DNA of 64,000 bases, from the NCBI GenBank assembly GCA_001464375.1, contig LNEW01000075.1:1-64000 (forward strand), written 5' to 3'. Of the stretch, positions 9,082 to 17,179 are shown in pieces. The position numbers and the translations under genes are program-made. The notes under the pieces are model-generated. The model was not told where the DNA came from. It made no database searches and was given only the letters and a program-made list of their open reading frames with translations. This DNA is from Rhodospirillales bacterium Ga0074136. GTDB taxonomy: Bacteria > Pseudomonadota > Alphaproteobacteria > Acetobacterales > Acetobacteraceae. Every line of letters begins with the position of its first letter. Positions within the stretch are counted from its first letter, which is position 1.

Positions 9082-9111
9082 TTGTCCCCCCCCGTCACAA
9101 ACCGCTACAAC
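9082..9111 (+). promoter_or_regulatory. candidate promoter of rpe (possibly leaderless)
   Basis: TTGTCC (9082-9087) and TACAAC (9106-9111) are spaced 18 bases apart. Transcription would begin about at the GTG start codon (9118), and no Shine-Dalgarno site precedes that codon, so the mRNA may be leaderless. The element resembles one at 14112-14142 in both sequence and spacing. Confidence 0.4.
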
Positions 9112-9117
9112 ACCCGC

Positions 9118-9786
9118 GTGCCCGCGCCGCTGATCGCCCCCTCGCTGCTCGCCGCCGACTTCGCCCGCCTGGGCGAGGAGGTCGAAGCCGTCGCCGCTGC
9201 CGGCGCCGATTGGCTGCACCTCGACATCATGGACGGGCATTTCGTGCCCAATATCTCCTTCGGGCCGGTCGTGGTGAAGGCGCTGCGCAAGCGTGCCGCC
9301 ATCCCCTTCGACGTGCACCTGATGATCGCGCCGGCCGACCCGTATCTCGCGGCCTTCGCCGAGGCCGGCGCCGACTGGATCAGCCTGCACCCCGAGGCCG
9401 GGCCGCATCTGCACCGCTCGCTCCAGACCATCCGCGCGCTGGGCAAGAAGGCGGGGGTGGTGCTGAATCCGGCCACGCCGGTCGATTGCGTGGCGCATGT
9501 GCTCGACATCACCGACCTGATCCTGGTGATGGCGGTGAACCCGGGCTTCGGCGGGCAGTCCTTCCTGCATTCCCAACTGGTCAAGATCGCCGAACTCCGG
9601 CGGATGATCGATGCATCGGGCTGCGACATCCGCCTGCAGGTGGATGGCGGCGTGACGGCGCAGACGGCGCCGCAATGCCTGGCCGCCGGCGCCGATGTGC
9701 TGGTGGCCGGCACCGCGGTGTTCGGGCAGGCGGATTACGCCGCCGCCATGGCCGGGCTGCGCGGCACCCGGCGGGCGGCGGCATGA
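9118..9786 (+). CDS. rpe: ribulose-phosphate 3-epimerase
   Basis: A pentose-phosphate / Calvin-cycle enzyme interconverting ribulose 5-phosphate and xylulose 5-phosphate in the cytosol. The 222-residue TIM barrel shows [15 protein letters not shown], the metal/catalytic strand [17 protein letters not shown] (about 35-51), DVHLMI, the flexible loop [13 protein letters not shown] and QVDGGV with the second catalytic Asp, then the phosphate-binding end. The start is GTG 9118; the frame is open further upstream but homology begins here. The downstream heparinase-like gene overlaps by four bases (ATGA). Confidence 0.95.
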   Translation: MPAPLIAPSLLAADFARLGEEVEAVAAAGADWLHLDIMDGHFVPNISFGPVVVKALRKRAAIPFDVHLMIAPADPYLAAFAEAGADWISLHPEAGPHLHRSLQTIRALGKKAGVVLNPATPVDCVAHVLDITDLILVMAVNPGFGGQSFLHSQLVKIAELRRMIDASGCDIRLQVDGGVTAQTAPQCLAAGADVLVAGTAVFGQADYAAAMAGLRGTRRAAA

Positions 9787-11432
9787 TCAACATCCTGCGC
9801 GGCGCGCGGCAGAAACTGGCGCGGCTGCGCCCGGTGCGGGTGCCCGATGCACCGGCGCGGGCGTTTCGCGACCTGTGGCCCGGCGATGCCGCGCGCGGGG
9901 CGCGGCTGCTGCGCGGCGAGTTCGAGACCGCGGGCACCGCCCGGCCGCTGCGCATCGGCCTGGCCGGCGCCGAGGGCTGGGATGCGCCGTCGGGTTCGGT
10001 CACCTGGCGCGCCGCGGCGCATGGCTTCGCCTGGATGCGCGACCTGCGTGCGCTCGGCACCGATGCGGCCAGGCTGCATGCGCGGGCCCTGACCGCCGAT
10101 TGGCTCGCCCGTGGCGCCGAGGAAGCGGTGGCGGATGCGCCTGAGGTGATGGGCTCGCGCCTGTCCGCCTGGCTCGGCCACTGGGATTTCTTCGCCGCCA
10201 CCGCCGAGGACCAGTTCCGTCGCGCGGTGATGACGCGCATGGCGCAGGATGCCCGCGACCTGTCCAACGCCCTGCCGGCCGAGGCCGAGCACCGCGGCGC
10301 GCTGGCCGCGCTGAAGGGTGCCATGGCGGCGGCGATCGCGCTGGAGGAGGACGCCTATCTGCAACGCGCCGCGCGCTTCCTGCCGGCCGAGATCGAGCGC
10401 CAGTTTCACCCCGATGGCGGGCATGTGGAGCGCTCGCCGGCCATGCAGCTGGTGGCGTTGCAGGATCTGATCGAGATCCGCAACCTGATGCACGGCGCGG
10501 GCGTGGAGCCGCCGCCGCATCTGGCCGCGCTGCTCGATCGCGCCGCGCCGGCACTGCGGCTGTTCCGCCACGGCGATGGCGGGTTGGCGCTGTTCAACGG
10601 GACGCGGGATGAGTCCTCGGCGTTGATCGACCTGGTGCTGACGCAGGGGCAGGCGCGCGGGCGCGCGCCGCTCGATCTGCCCGAAAGCGGGTTCCAGCGC
10701 CTGCAGGCGGGGCGGACGCTGATCATCGCCGATACCGGCGCGCCGCCGACCGGGCGCACGGCGGCGGGCGCCGATGGCGGGTTGCCGGCGGGGGCGGATC
10801 GCTTCGCCCATGCCGGCACGCTGGCCTTCGAGATGTCGGTCGGGCGCGACCGGCTGGTCGTGAATTGCGGCGCCGCGCCGGCCGCCGAGGAAGCCTGGCG
10901 CGACGCGTTGCGCGCCACCGCGGCGCATTCCACGCTGATCCTGTCCGACACCAATTCGGCGGAGCTGCGCCCCGAGGGGCTGGGTCGTCGCCCCGAACAG
11001 GTCGAGACGGCGCGCCATGAATCGGCCGGCGCGCAATGGCTGGAAGCGAGCCATGACGGCTGGCGGCGCGCCTTCGGCGCGGTGCATCGCCGCCGGCTGT
11101 ACCTGGCGGAATCCGGCGACGATCTGCGCGGCGAGGACATGATCGAGGTCGGCGGCGACGGCGTGGTGCCGTCCTTCACGCTGCGCTTCCATCTGCATCC
11201 CGGCGTCGTGGCGTCCTTGCTGCAGGACGAGAGCGCGGCGCTGCTGCGCCTGCCATCGGGCATCGGGTGGAAGCTGCGGGCGAAGAGTGCACGGGTGGCG
11301 CTGGAGGAGAGTGTCTACATCGGCGGGGAGCCGCGCCGGTCGTCGCAGGTTGTGCTGGTGGCGGACGAGGGCGAGGCGTCGGTGCAGTGGGCGATCACGC
11401 GGGTGTCGATGGCGGGGCCGGGTGAGGGATAG
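9783..11432 (+). CDS. heparinase II/III family protein
   Basis: A 549-residue protein with an N-terminal helical toroid (about 1-270) and a C-terminal beta-sandwich typical of polysaccharide lyases of the heparinase II/III type. Recognisable parts are [19 protein letters not shown] (about 215-233), where the family has its catalytic-region Glu, [11 protein letters not shown], and the C-terminal [12 protein letters not shown] block. No signal peptide is evident although such lyases act on envelope or extracellular glycans. It starts on the rpe stop (ATGA), so it is translationally coupled. Substrate is unknown. Confidence 0.85.
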   Translation: MINILRGARQKLARLRPVRVPDAPARAFRDLWPGDAARGARLLRGEFETAGTARPLRIGLAGAEGWDAPSGSVTWRAAAHGFAWMRDLRALGTDAARLHARALTADWLARGAEEAVADAPEVMGSRLSAWLGHWDFFAATAEDQFRRAVMTRMAQDARDLSNALPAEAEHRGALAALKGAMAAAIALEEDAYLQRAARFLPAEIERQFHPDGGHVERSPAMQLVALQDLIEIRNLMHGAGVEPPPHLAALLDRAAPALRLFRHGDGGLALFNGTRDESSALIDLVLTQGQARGRAPLDLPESGFQRLQAGRTLIIADTGAPPTGRTAAGADGGLPAGADRFAHAGTLAFEMSVGRDRLVVNCGAAPAAEEAWRDALRATAAHSTLILSDTNSAELRPEGLGRRPEQVETARHESAGAQWLEASHDGWRRAFGAVHRRRLYLAESGDDLRGEDMIEVGGDGVVPSFTLRFHLHPGVVASLLQDESAALLRLPSGIGWKLRAKSARVALEESVYIGGEPRRSSQVVLVADEGEASVQWAITRVSMAGPGEG

Positions 11433-11680
11433 CGGCACCGCGCCTCAAGCCGAGAAGGTCGCGAGCGGCGGCTTCACGTGCGCCTGCCTGGGGCTTGTCG
11501 CGAAATCAGCAGCGCAGCAGTGGCACGGCGTCGGGCCTGCCGCGCCAGCGCCTCGCGCCGATCGCCGCCGCCATGGGCGAAGGCACCGCCCCGCCGCCTG
11601 ACGACCGCGCCACCCACCGCACACCAGGCCCCACGCTTTTCACGCGACCCGCGTCATGCGCCACCGTCAGCCACTCATCG

Positions 11681-13249
11681 TCACGGCACCACCGTGAGTG
11701 ACGATGCCAGCGTGTATTCGTCCGACCTTGGCGCATAGGCCAGCCCGCGACGCGTCGCCCAGATATTCACCTGGTGATGGACCGGCAGCACCGGCGCGTC
11801 CTCCATCGCGATGCGCATCGCCTCGCGCCACAGTCGCACGCGGTCCTGCTGATCCATCGCGACCACCGCGCGTTCATAAAGCCGGTCCACCGCCGTGTTG
11901 GAATACCCGTGCCGGTTCACGGTGCCCCAGCCGCGCGTGCGGTCCTCGGTCAGCAGGACCGGCGCGAAGATGTTGTTGGGTTCGTAGGCGCTGGATTGCC
12001 AGCCGGTCATCGCCGCCGAATAGGCCCGCTGCGAGGAGCGGGGGAAGAAGATGTTCGACGGCACCGCCTCGACCCGCACGCGGATGCCGATGCGCTGCCA
12101 GAAGCCGGCGACCGCCTGCAGGATGCGCTCGTCGTTCACATAGCGGTCGTTCGGGCCGGCAAACACCAGCGTGAAGCCCTGCGCCCAGCCGGCCTCGGCG
12201 AGCAGCGCGCGGGCGCGGGCCGGGTCGAAGGAGTCGGGCTTCAGCTCGGGGTCGGCGACACCCAGGCCGATCGCCTGCATCTGGCCGGCCGGCACCGACT
12301 GGCCCTCCATGATCTGGCTGCGGATCGCCTCGCGATCGATCGCGACCGACAGCGCGCGGCGCACCCGGGGATCGCGCAGCGGGTTTCGGTCCATCGGCCG
12401 TCCGTCGACATCGAAGACACCCGGCGAGACGTCGCGCGACACATCGAGCGCGATGTAGATCAGGCGCGTCCCCGGGCTGCGCCACACCGCGACGTTCGGG
12501 TCGCGCTCCAGCATGGCGACGTCGCGCGGCGGCACGATCTCGATCAGCTGCACATCGCCGGCGCGCAACGCCGCCACGCGCGAACTGTCGTTGGCGATGA
12601 CGCGGAAGGTGATTCGCGAAAACGGCGAGGCCGGCCCGCGCCAGGCCGGGTTGCGTTCCAGCACCACGCGTTCGCCCTGGACGTATTGCACCAGGCGATA
12701 GCGGCCCGACCCGATGGCGGCGCGGCCGGCGTTGAAGTCCTGCGTCGTCGCCTCGCGCGCGATGCGTTCCGGCACGATCATCAGCGGCGGGATGTCCTCG
12801 GGCAGCAGTGGCGCGGGGCCGTGGGTGAGCAGCCGCACGGTGCGCGGGCCGGCGGCTTCCACGGCGCGCACGCGGTTGGTGTAGATGGTCAGCCGCCCCG
12901 GGCTGTTCGGCACGTTGGGCAGGCGCGCGATGGTGGCGGCGACATCGGCGGCGGTGACCGGCGTGCCGTCGGAGAACCGCGCTTCCGGGTGCAGATGGAA
13001 ATCCCAGCCGGTGCCGTCGGGCAGCATCTCCCAGCGTTCGGCGAGTGCTGCGATGGTGCGGCTGTTCTCGTCGCGCCAGACCAGCGGTTCGAAGACGTGC
13101 TGCTGCACCATGAAGGATGGCGAGTGCGCGAAGAAATGCGGGTCGAAGCTGGCCGGCGGCGCGCCGAGCGCGATCGTCACCTCCCGCGGCGCCTGGGCGG
13201 CGGCCGCGAGCGGGATGCACATGGCGAGGGCCGTGAGGATGCTGCGCAT
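11681..13249 (-). CDS. ABC transporter substrate-binding protein, family 5 (peptide/nickel type)
   Basis: A 522-residue periplasmic binding protein. Residues 1-18 (MRSILTALAMCIPLAAAA) are a signal peptide. The family 5 pattern is clear: LGAPPASFDPHFF, EPLVWRDENSRTIAALAERW, FSDGTPVTAADVAATIARL, and RDPRVRRALSVAIDREAI. The start at 13249 has GGGAG seven bases upstream. No permease or ATPase genes lie beside it, so its partner transporter must be elsewhere. The racemase-family gene 94 bases upstream on the same strand may be co-transcribed, pointing to amino-acid or peptide-like ligands; this is inference. Confidence 0.9.
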   Translation of the reverse strand: MRSILTALAMCIPLAAAAQAPREVTIALGAPPASFDPHFFAHSPSFMVQQHVFEPLVWRDENSRTIAALAERWEMLPDGTGWDFHLHPEARFSDGTPVTAADVAATIARLPNVPNSPGRLTIYTNRVRAVEAAGPRTVRLLTHGPAPLLPEDIPPLMIVPERIAREATTQDFNAGRAAIGSGRYRLVQYVQGERVVLERNPAWRGPASPFSRITFRVIANDSSRVAALRAGDVQLIEIVPPRDVAMLERDPNVAVWRSPGTRLIYIALDVSRDVSPGVFDVDGRPMDRNPLRDPRVRRALSVAIDREAIRSQIMEGQSVPAGQMQAIGLGVADPELKPDSFDPARARALLAEAGWAQGFTLVFAGPNDRYVNDERILQAVAGFWQRIGIRVRVEAVPSNIFFPRSSQRAYSAAMTGWQSSAYEPNNIFAPVLLTEDRTRGWGTVNRHGYSNTAVDRLYERAVVAMDQQDRVRLWREAMRIAMEDAPVLPVHHQVNIWATRRGLAYAPRSDEYTLASSLTVVP

Positions 13250-13343
13250 GGTCCGTCTCCCGTGTCGTTCGGGAGAGGCTAGGGGGCGGCGGTGGTCGGC
13301 GTCAGCGAAAATCGGGCGCAGGCGCGTCCATGCCGGACGCGCG

Positions 13344-14072
13344 TCATGGCGCGCCGAACAGCCCGGCCACCTCCGGCGCGAAGCCACTGAGCACCCGGGC
13401 GCGGCGTGGGCGCGGGTTGCGTGGCATCAGCCCGGCCATCGCCTCCGCCAGCCGCACCGCGGCCTGCGTGCCATCGACCAGCGGCACGCCGATGCGCGGC
13501 TGCAGCAGCGGTGCGATCCCAGCCAGCGGCCCGCCGGCCAGGATCACGCACTCCGCGCCGTCCTGCTCCACGCTTTCGGCACACAGTGCGGCCAGCAGGT
13601 CGAGCCGTTCCTCCGCCACCCGCCCGGGGTCGCCGCTGAAGGCCGGGCCCATGCGGAATCCGGCGCAGCGCGACGCCAGGCCGTGATGCGCCAGGCATTC
13701 CTCGAACATCGGGCGCAGCGCGGCGGTGAAGGACACCACCCCGAAGCGCCGGCCGAGCATCGCGGCCGCGTGGAAGGCGGCCTCGCTGATGCCGAGCACC
13801 GGCACGTCCAGCAATTCCTTCGCGGCATCCAGGCCCGGGTCGCCGAAGCAGGCGATCACCGCGGCGTCGTACGTCCCGCGATGCTGCGCCAGCGCGGCGA
13901 GGGTGGCCGGCCCCGCCACCAGCCAATCCGCGCGCGTGACGATCAGCGGCAGGCCGAAGGGCGCGCTGACCGCGGTGATCTCGGTGCCCGGCGCCGCGAT
14001 GGCGCGCGCCGCCGCGCCGATGCGTTCGGTCACCGCCGGCGTGGTGTTGGAATTGACCACCAGGATTCGCAT
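13344..14072 (-). CDS. Asp/Glu/hydantoin racemase family protein
   Basis: A 242-residue cytosolic protein with the two-lobed racemase fold. It begins MRILVVNSNTTPAVTERI, and the first catalytic Cys is in VIACFGDPGLD (about 75-85). The second lobe reads VILAGGPLAGIAP where classical two-cysteine racemases have a second Cys after the strand, so a normal two-base mechanism is doubtful. The frame extends to 14162, but ATG 14072 has AAGGG seven bases upstream and matches homologues. It precedes the substrate-binding protein gene on the same strand. Confidence 0.85.
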   Translation of the reverse strand: MRILVVNSNTTPAVTERIGAAARAIAAPGTEITAVSAPFGLPLIVTRADWLVAGPATLAALAQHRGTYDAAVIACFGDPGLDAAKELLDVPVLGISEAAFHAAAMLGRRFGVVSFTAALRPMFEECLAHHGLASRCAGFRMGPAFSGDPGRVAEERLDLLAALCAESVEQDGAECVILAGGPLAGIAPLLQPRIGVPLVDGTQAAVRLAEAMAGLMPRNPRPRRARVLSGFAPEVAGLFGAP

Positions 14073-14111
14073 TGCCCGACCCTTGCCATGTTGCAGCGCA
14101 CACCTACCCCG

Positions 14112-14140
14112 TTGACCCGGCGTGCCACAAAGCGTCACAA
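14112..14140 (+). promoter_or_regulatory. candidate promoter of the small-RNA/leader region
   Basis: TTGACC at 14112-14117 is followed after 17 bases by TCACAA (14135-14140), or after 18 by CACAAC. The -10 match is modest. CACAAA at 14126-14131 and ACAACAC at 14136-14142 occur at the same relative positions in the rpe promoter region. A start near 14147 would run into the double hairpin ending at 14235. Confidence 0.45.
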
Positions 14141-14147
14141 CACGGGG

Positions 14148-14235
14148 CCCAGTTCGAGGCAACGTCCAGGAAAAACGGCGCCGATCAACGGCGACAGGCC
14201 CGCTCCCTCGGAAGAAGGAGCGGGCCTTGTGTTTT
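14148..14235 (+). ncRNA. candidate small RNA or 5' leader with terminator
   Basis: Between the racemase-family gene and the SDR gene there is no plausible coding frame, but there is a promoter-like element and then two hairpins: CGCCG-ATCAA-CGGCG (14180-14194) and a ten-base-pair perfect stem (14197-14226) followed by a T-rich tract. A transcript of about 88 bases is predicted. It could be a stand-alone trans-acting RNA, or an attenuator in the leader of the SDR gene, which begins 95 bases after the T tract. The exact 5' end is inferred from the -10 position. Confidence 0.45.
14197..14235 (+). terminator. intrinsic terminator / attenuator
   Basis: A perfect stem GGCCCGCTCC / GGAGCGGGCC with a ten-base loop (14207-14216) is followed by TTGTGTTTT (14227-14235). 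This is the strongest intrinsic terminator shape in the window. It stands upstream of the SDR gene and not behind any coding gene on the plus strand. Confidence 0.7.
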
Positions 14236-14330
14236 GGGGCGGCCTGCGATGCGCCGCGATCCCTTCCCGCCGCTCGCCGAAGGCGGCACCCTGGTCCCGA
14301 TACCGATCACGGCGAGGGGGAAACCATCCA

Positions 14331-15095
14331 ATGAAGCCTGCTGCACTCGTCACCGGCGCGCGGCGCGGGATCGGGCGCGCCACCTGCGTGGCCCTGGCCG
14401 AGAAGGGCTTCGACGTGGTCGGCGCCGACATCAGCGAGGACGGCGTGGAGCAGACGCGCGCGGCGGTGCTGGCCGCCGGCGGCAGCTTCGTGTTCGTGCA
14501 GGCCGATGTCGGCGACGTTGCGGCGCATGGCGCGCTGCTCGATGCCGCGTGGTCGGCCTTCGGCGGGCTCGAATGCCTGGCGAACATCGCCGGCGTGCAG
14601 GTGCTCAAGCGCCAGGACATGCTGGAGACCACGCCGGACTCGTGGGACCGGCTGCTCGACATCAACACGCGCGGCGTGTTCTTCCTGTCCCAGGTGCTGG
14701 CCAGGCGCATGATCGCGCCGGATGCGCCGAAGCGCGGGCACCGGTCGCTGTGCTTCGTCTCCTCGGTGAATTCCGTGATGGCGTCGTTGAACCGGGCGGA
14801 ATACTGCGTCTCCAAGGCCGGCGTGACGATGGTGGCGAAGCTGTTCGCGCTGCGCCTCGCGCACGAGGGCATCAACACCTACGACATCCAGCCCGGCATG
14901 ATCCGCACCGACATGACGCGCGAGGTGTGGGACAGCTACGCCGCCCACATCGAAGGCGGCCTCACGCCGATCCGCCGCTGGGGCGAGCCGGAGGATATCG
15001 GCCGCGCCATCGCGACGCTCGCGGCGGGCGCGATGCCGTTCTCGACCGGGCATTCCTTCCCGGTCGATGGCGGGCTGCTGATGCCGCGCTTCTGA
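14331..15095 (+). CDS. short-chain dehydrogenase/reductase (3-oxoacyl-ACP reductase-like)
   Basis: A 254-residue classical SDR. The NAD(P) motif TGARRGIGRA is at about 8-17, the NIAG-type motif reads ANIAGV (about 88-93), and the catalytic Ser is in SSVNSVMA with YCVSK (Tyr/Lys) at about 161-165. The Arg pair after the first Gly motif suggests NADPH preference. GAGGGGG lies about ten bases upstream of the ATG. The family annotated as 3-ketoacyl-ACP reductases often acts on sugars or small alcohols; the substrate here is unknown. Confidence 0.88.
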   Translation: MKPAALVTGARRGIGRATCVALAEKGFDVVGADISEDGVEQTRAAVLAAGGSFVFVQADVGDVAAHGALLDAAWSAFGGLECLANIAGVQVLKRQDMLETTPDSWDRLLDINTRGVFFLSQVLARRMIAPDAPKRGHRSLCFVSSVNSVMASLNRAEYCVSKAGVTMVAKLFALRLAHEGINTYDIQPGMIRTDMTREVWDSYAAHIEGGLTPIRRWGEPEDIGRAIATLAAGAMPFSTGHSFPVDGGLLMPRF

Positions 15096-15098
15096 CGC

Positions 15099-15497
15099 TC
15101 AGGCGAGGCGCGCGGCGCGGCGCAGGGCGATGACGTACAGCTCCGCGAAGATCGCCACCGCCGCCGCCTGCACCGCCAGGAAGGCAATGCCCCAGCCATT
15201 GGGCGCCACCAGCCCCAGCAGCGGCAGGGCGGCGCATTCGACCGCCCAGAGCAGGTTGCCGCCGGCCAGCGCCCAGACCAGCCAGCGCGGCAGCGCCGCG
15301 CGCGACGCGCACCAGGCCAGCACGGCGGCATAGGGCATCAAGAACAGGCCGCAGGCGACGAGCAACGGCGCCGGCAGCGCGGTGGCCTGCGCCACCGGCG
15401 CCGCGGCGGCGACCAGCACGACGCCCATCGCGCCGCTCATCGCGGCATCGAGGGTGAGCGCGGTGCGCAGCAGGCCGGAGGTGGGGACGGTGGTCAT
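15099..15497 (-). CDS. small four-span membrane protein
   Basis: Not assigned to a function. The 132-residue product has four hydrophobic segments (about 10-33, 41-60, 70-90, 98-120) and almost no soluble part, resembling small DoxX-like or DUF-type membrane proteins. ATG 15497 has AAGGAG eight bases upstream, better than the in-frame start 12 codons earlier. It is divergent from the XRE regulator gene, and a dyad sits in the 113-bp gap, so it is probably that regulator's target. Confidence 0.78.
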   Translation of the reverse strand: MTTVPTSGLLRTALTLDAAMSGAMGVVLVAAAAPVAQATALPAPLLVACGLFLMPYAAVLAWCASRAALPRWLVWALAGGNLLWAVECAALPLLGLVAPNGWGIAFLAVQAAAVAIFAELYVIALRRAARLA

Positions 15498-15556
15498 CGC
15501 GGTGTCTCCTTCGCGTGTGGACAGCGACGACATGCCGGCGCGCGGGCGGCGAAGCG

Positions 15557-15573
15557 ATTACCTTGCAGGTCAT
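15557..15573. promoter_or_regulatory. candidate operator, 7-3-7 dyad
   Basis: ATTACCT-TGC-AGGTCAT is an inverted repeat with six of seven pairs matching. It lies between the divergent membrane-protein and XRE regulator genes, 38 bases upstream of the regulator start. I infer it is the regulator's binding site. Confidence 0.45.
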
Positions 15574-15610
15574 CGGCGCCACGCCGCGCGCCGTGCCAGG
15601 ATGCGACCAC

Positions 15611-16396
15611 ATGAGCGAATTCGGACCCCTGCTGCGCGAATGGCGAACCCGCCGGCGGCGCAGCCAGCTCGACCTGGCGCTGGAGGCGGAGGTGTCGCAG
15701 CGGCATCTGTCCTTCGTCGAATCCGGCCGCGCGCGACCGAGCCGCGAGATGGTGCTGCGCCTGTCGGAGCACCTGGCGGTGCCGCTGCGCGCACGCAACG
15801 CGCTGCTGGTCGCCGCCGGCCACGCGCCCGAATACGCCGAGCGCGCCATCGACGACCCGGCCTTGCGCCCGGCGATGGAGGCCATGCGCCTGATCCTGGA
15901 TGGCCACGAACCCTATCCGGCGCTGGCGGTGGACCGGCACTGGACGCTGGTGGCGGCGAACCGCGTGGCGCTGCGGCTGATGGATGGCGTGGCGCCGGTG
16001 CTGGCGACGCCGCCGGTCAATGTGCTGCGGCTCAGCCTGCATCCCGATGGGCTGGCGCCGCGCATCGTGAACCTGCGCGCCTGGAAGACGCATGTCCTCG
16101 ACCGGCTGCGCCGCGATGCGGATGCGTCCGGCGATCCGGCGCTTCTGACGCTGATGGAGGAGCTGGCGCGCTACCCCGCCGGGCAGGAGCCGCCACCCGG
16201 CGTGGCCGAGCGCGAGCGCGCGCTGATCGCGACACCGCTGCGCCTGCGCATCCCCGGAGGCGAGCTGGCGCTGATCGGCACCATGACGGTGTTCGGCACG
16301 GCGACCGATGTGATGCTGTCGGAACTCTCGCTCGAGACCTTCTTCCCCGCCGATGGCGAGACCGCGGCTGCGCTGCGCGCGATGGCCGCCGCCTGA
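15611..16396 (+). CDS. XRE family regulator with MmyB-like ligand-binding domain
   Basis: A 261-residue transcriptional regulator. The N-terminal helix-turn-helix is LLREWRTRRRRSQLDLALEA then VSQRHLSFVESGRARPSREM (about 7-48). The remainder (about 90-255) is the PAS-like MmyB domain, which begins around residue 97 with the usual HWTLVAANRVALRLM and carries LRLSLHPDGLAPRI. Family members are often next to the oxidoreductase or membrane gene they repress. Here that would be the divergent four-span protein. The stop TGA directly abuts the stop of the convergent channel gene. Confidence 0.9.
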   Translation: MSEFGPLLREWRTRRRRSQLDLALEAEVSQRHLSFVESGRARPSREMVLRLSEHLAVPLRARNALLVAAGHAPEYAERAIDDPALRPAMEAMRLILDGHEPYPALAVDRHWTLVAANRVALRLMDGVAPVLATPPVNVLRLSLHPDGLAPRIVNLRAWKTHVLDRLRRDADASGDPALLTLMEELARYPAGQEPPPGVAERERALIATPLRLRIPGGELALIGTMTVFGTATDVMLSELSLETFFPADGETAAALRAMAAA

Positions 16397-17176
16397 TCAG
16401 AAGTGTCCTTCGTCGGGGATGTTCAGCCGGGTGCCGCAGGCCTTGCAGTGCACCGCATCCGGTTCGTGGCGCGACAAGCCGCAGGACGGGCAGGCGAAGC
16501 GCACCTTGGATGGGCGGAACAGCGCCTGCGCCAGGCGCAGGAACAGCGTGACGCCGGCCAGCATGATGATGACCGAGATCATCCGCCCCGTGGTGCCGGG
16601 CAGCGTGATGTCGCCGAACCCCGTCGTGGTCAGCGCGGTGACGGTGAAATACAGCGCGTCGGCGTAGTTGCCGATATGCGGGTTCGACGCGTGCTGCGTC
16701 TCGTACACCACCGCGGTCATCACGAAGACGAACACCGACAGGTGCAGCGCCGCCAGGAAGGCTTCCTCGTGCCGGCGGAAGAAGGGGAAGTCGCGCCGCA
16801 GCGTGCCCAGCATGCGGTAGGAATGCACCAGCCGTAGGGTGCGCATCACGCGCAGGAACCCCGCACCCTCGCCGGCCAGCGGGGCCAGGAAGGACGCGAT
16901 GGCGACGATGTCGGCGATCGAGGCTGGGCGCAGCGCCTCCCGCCAGGGTAGTCGGCTGGCCGATACCCGGGCGGCGAATTCCGCCACCAGCACCAGGCCG
17001 ATCAGCACGTCGATCACCTCGACCAGCAGGGAGCGCGGCAGGAACGACGTGACCACGACGAACAGGATCGTGGCGGCATCGAACGCCAGCACGCCGTAGC
17101 GGAAGCGGCAGGCATCGCCCGCCGTGCCGTAGTACAGGTGGTGCAGCCGGTCGCGCAGGGTCGCCGCCTGCTGCAT
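16397..17176 (-). CDS. voltage-gated K+ channel-like protein with C-terminal zinc ribbon
   Basis: A 259-residue six-span ion channel subunit. The S4 segment has regularly spaced arginines (RVMRTLRLVHSYR, about 109-121), and the pore carries TTGFGD (184-189), a K+ selectivity filter variant. After S6 the cytosolic tail holds a zinc-ribbon-like CPSC (229-232) and CKAC (244-247), an unusual addition to a channel. The start lies three bases after the stop of the upstream dehydrogenase gene, so they form one operon. Gating by metal or redox state is speculation. Confidence 0.85.
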   Translation of the reverse strand: MQQAATLRDRLHHLYYGTAGDACRFRYGVLAFDAATILFVVVTSFLPRSLLVEVIDVLIGLVLVAEFAARVSASRLPWREALRPASIADIVAIASFLAPLAGEGAGFLRVMRTLRLVHSYRMLGTLRRDFPFFRRHEEAFLAALHLSVFVFVMTAVVYETQHASNPHIGNYADALYFTVTALTTTGFGDITLPGTTGRMISVIIMLAGVTLFLRLAQALFRPSKVRFACPSCGLSRHEPDAVHCKACGTRLNIPDEGHF

Positions 17177-17179
17177 CGG

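Noticed and set aside
11433-11680. Short frames and a palindrome-like stretch between the heparinase-like and binding-protein genes
   Set aside because: Frames are low-complexity without ribosome-binding sites, and the repeat pairs only with bulges; nothing supportable was seen here.
16440-16456. Third TGCACTGCA core
   Set aside because: It lies inside the zinc-ribbon codons of the channel gene and is explained by coding.
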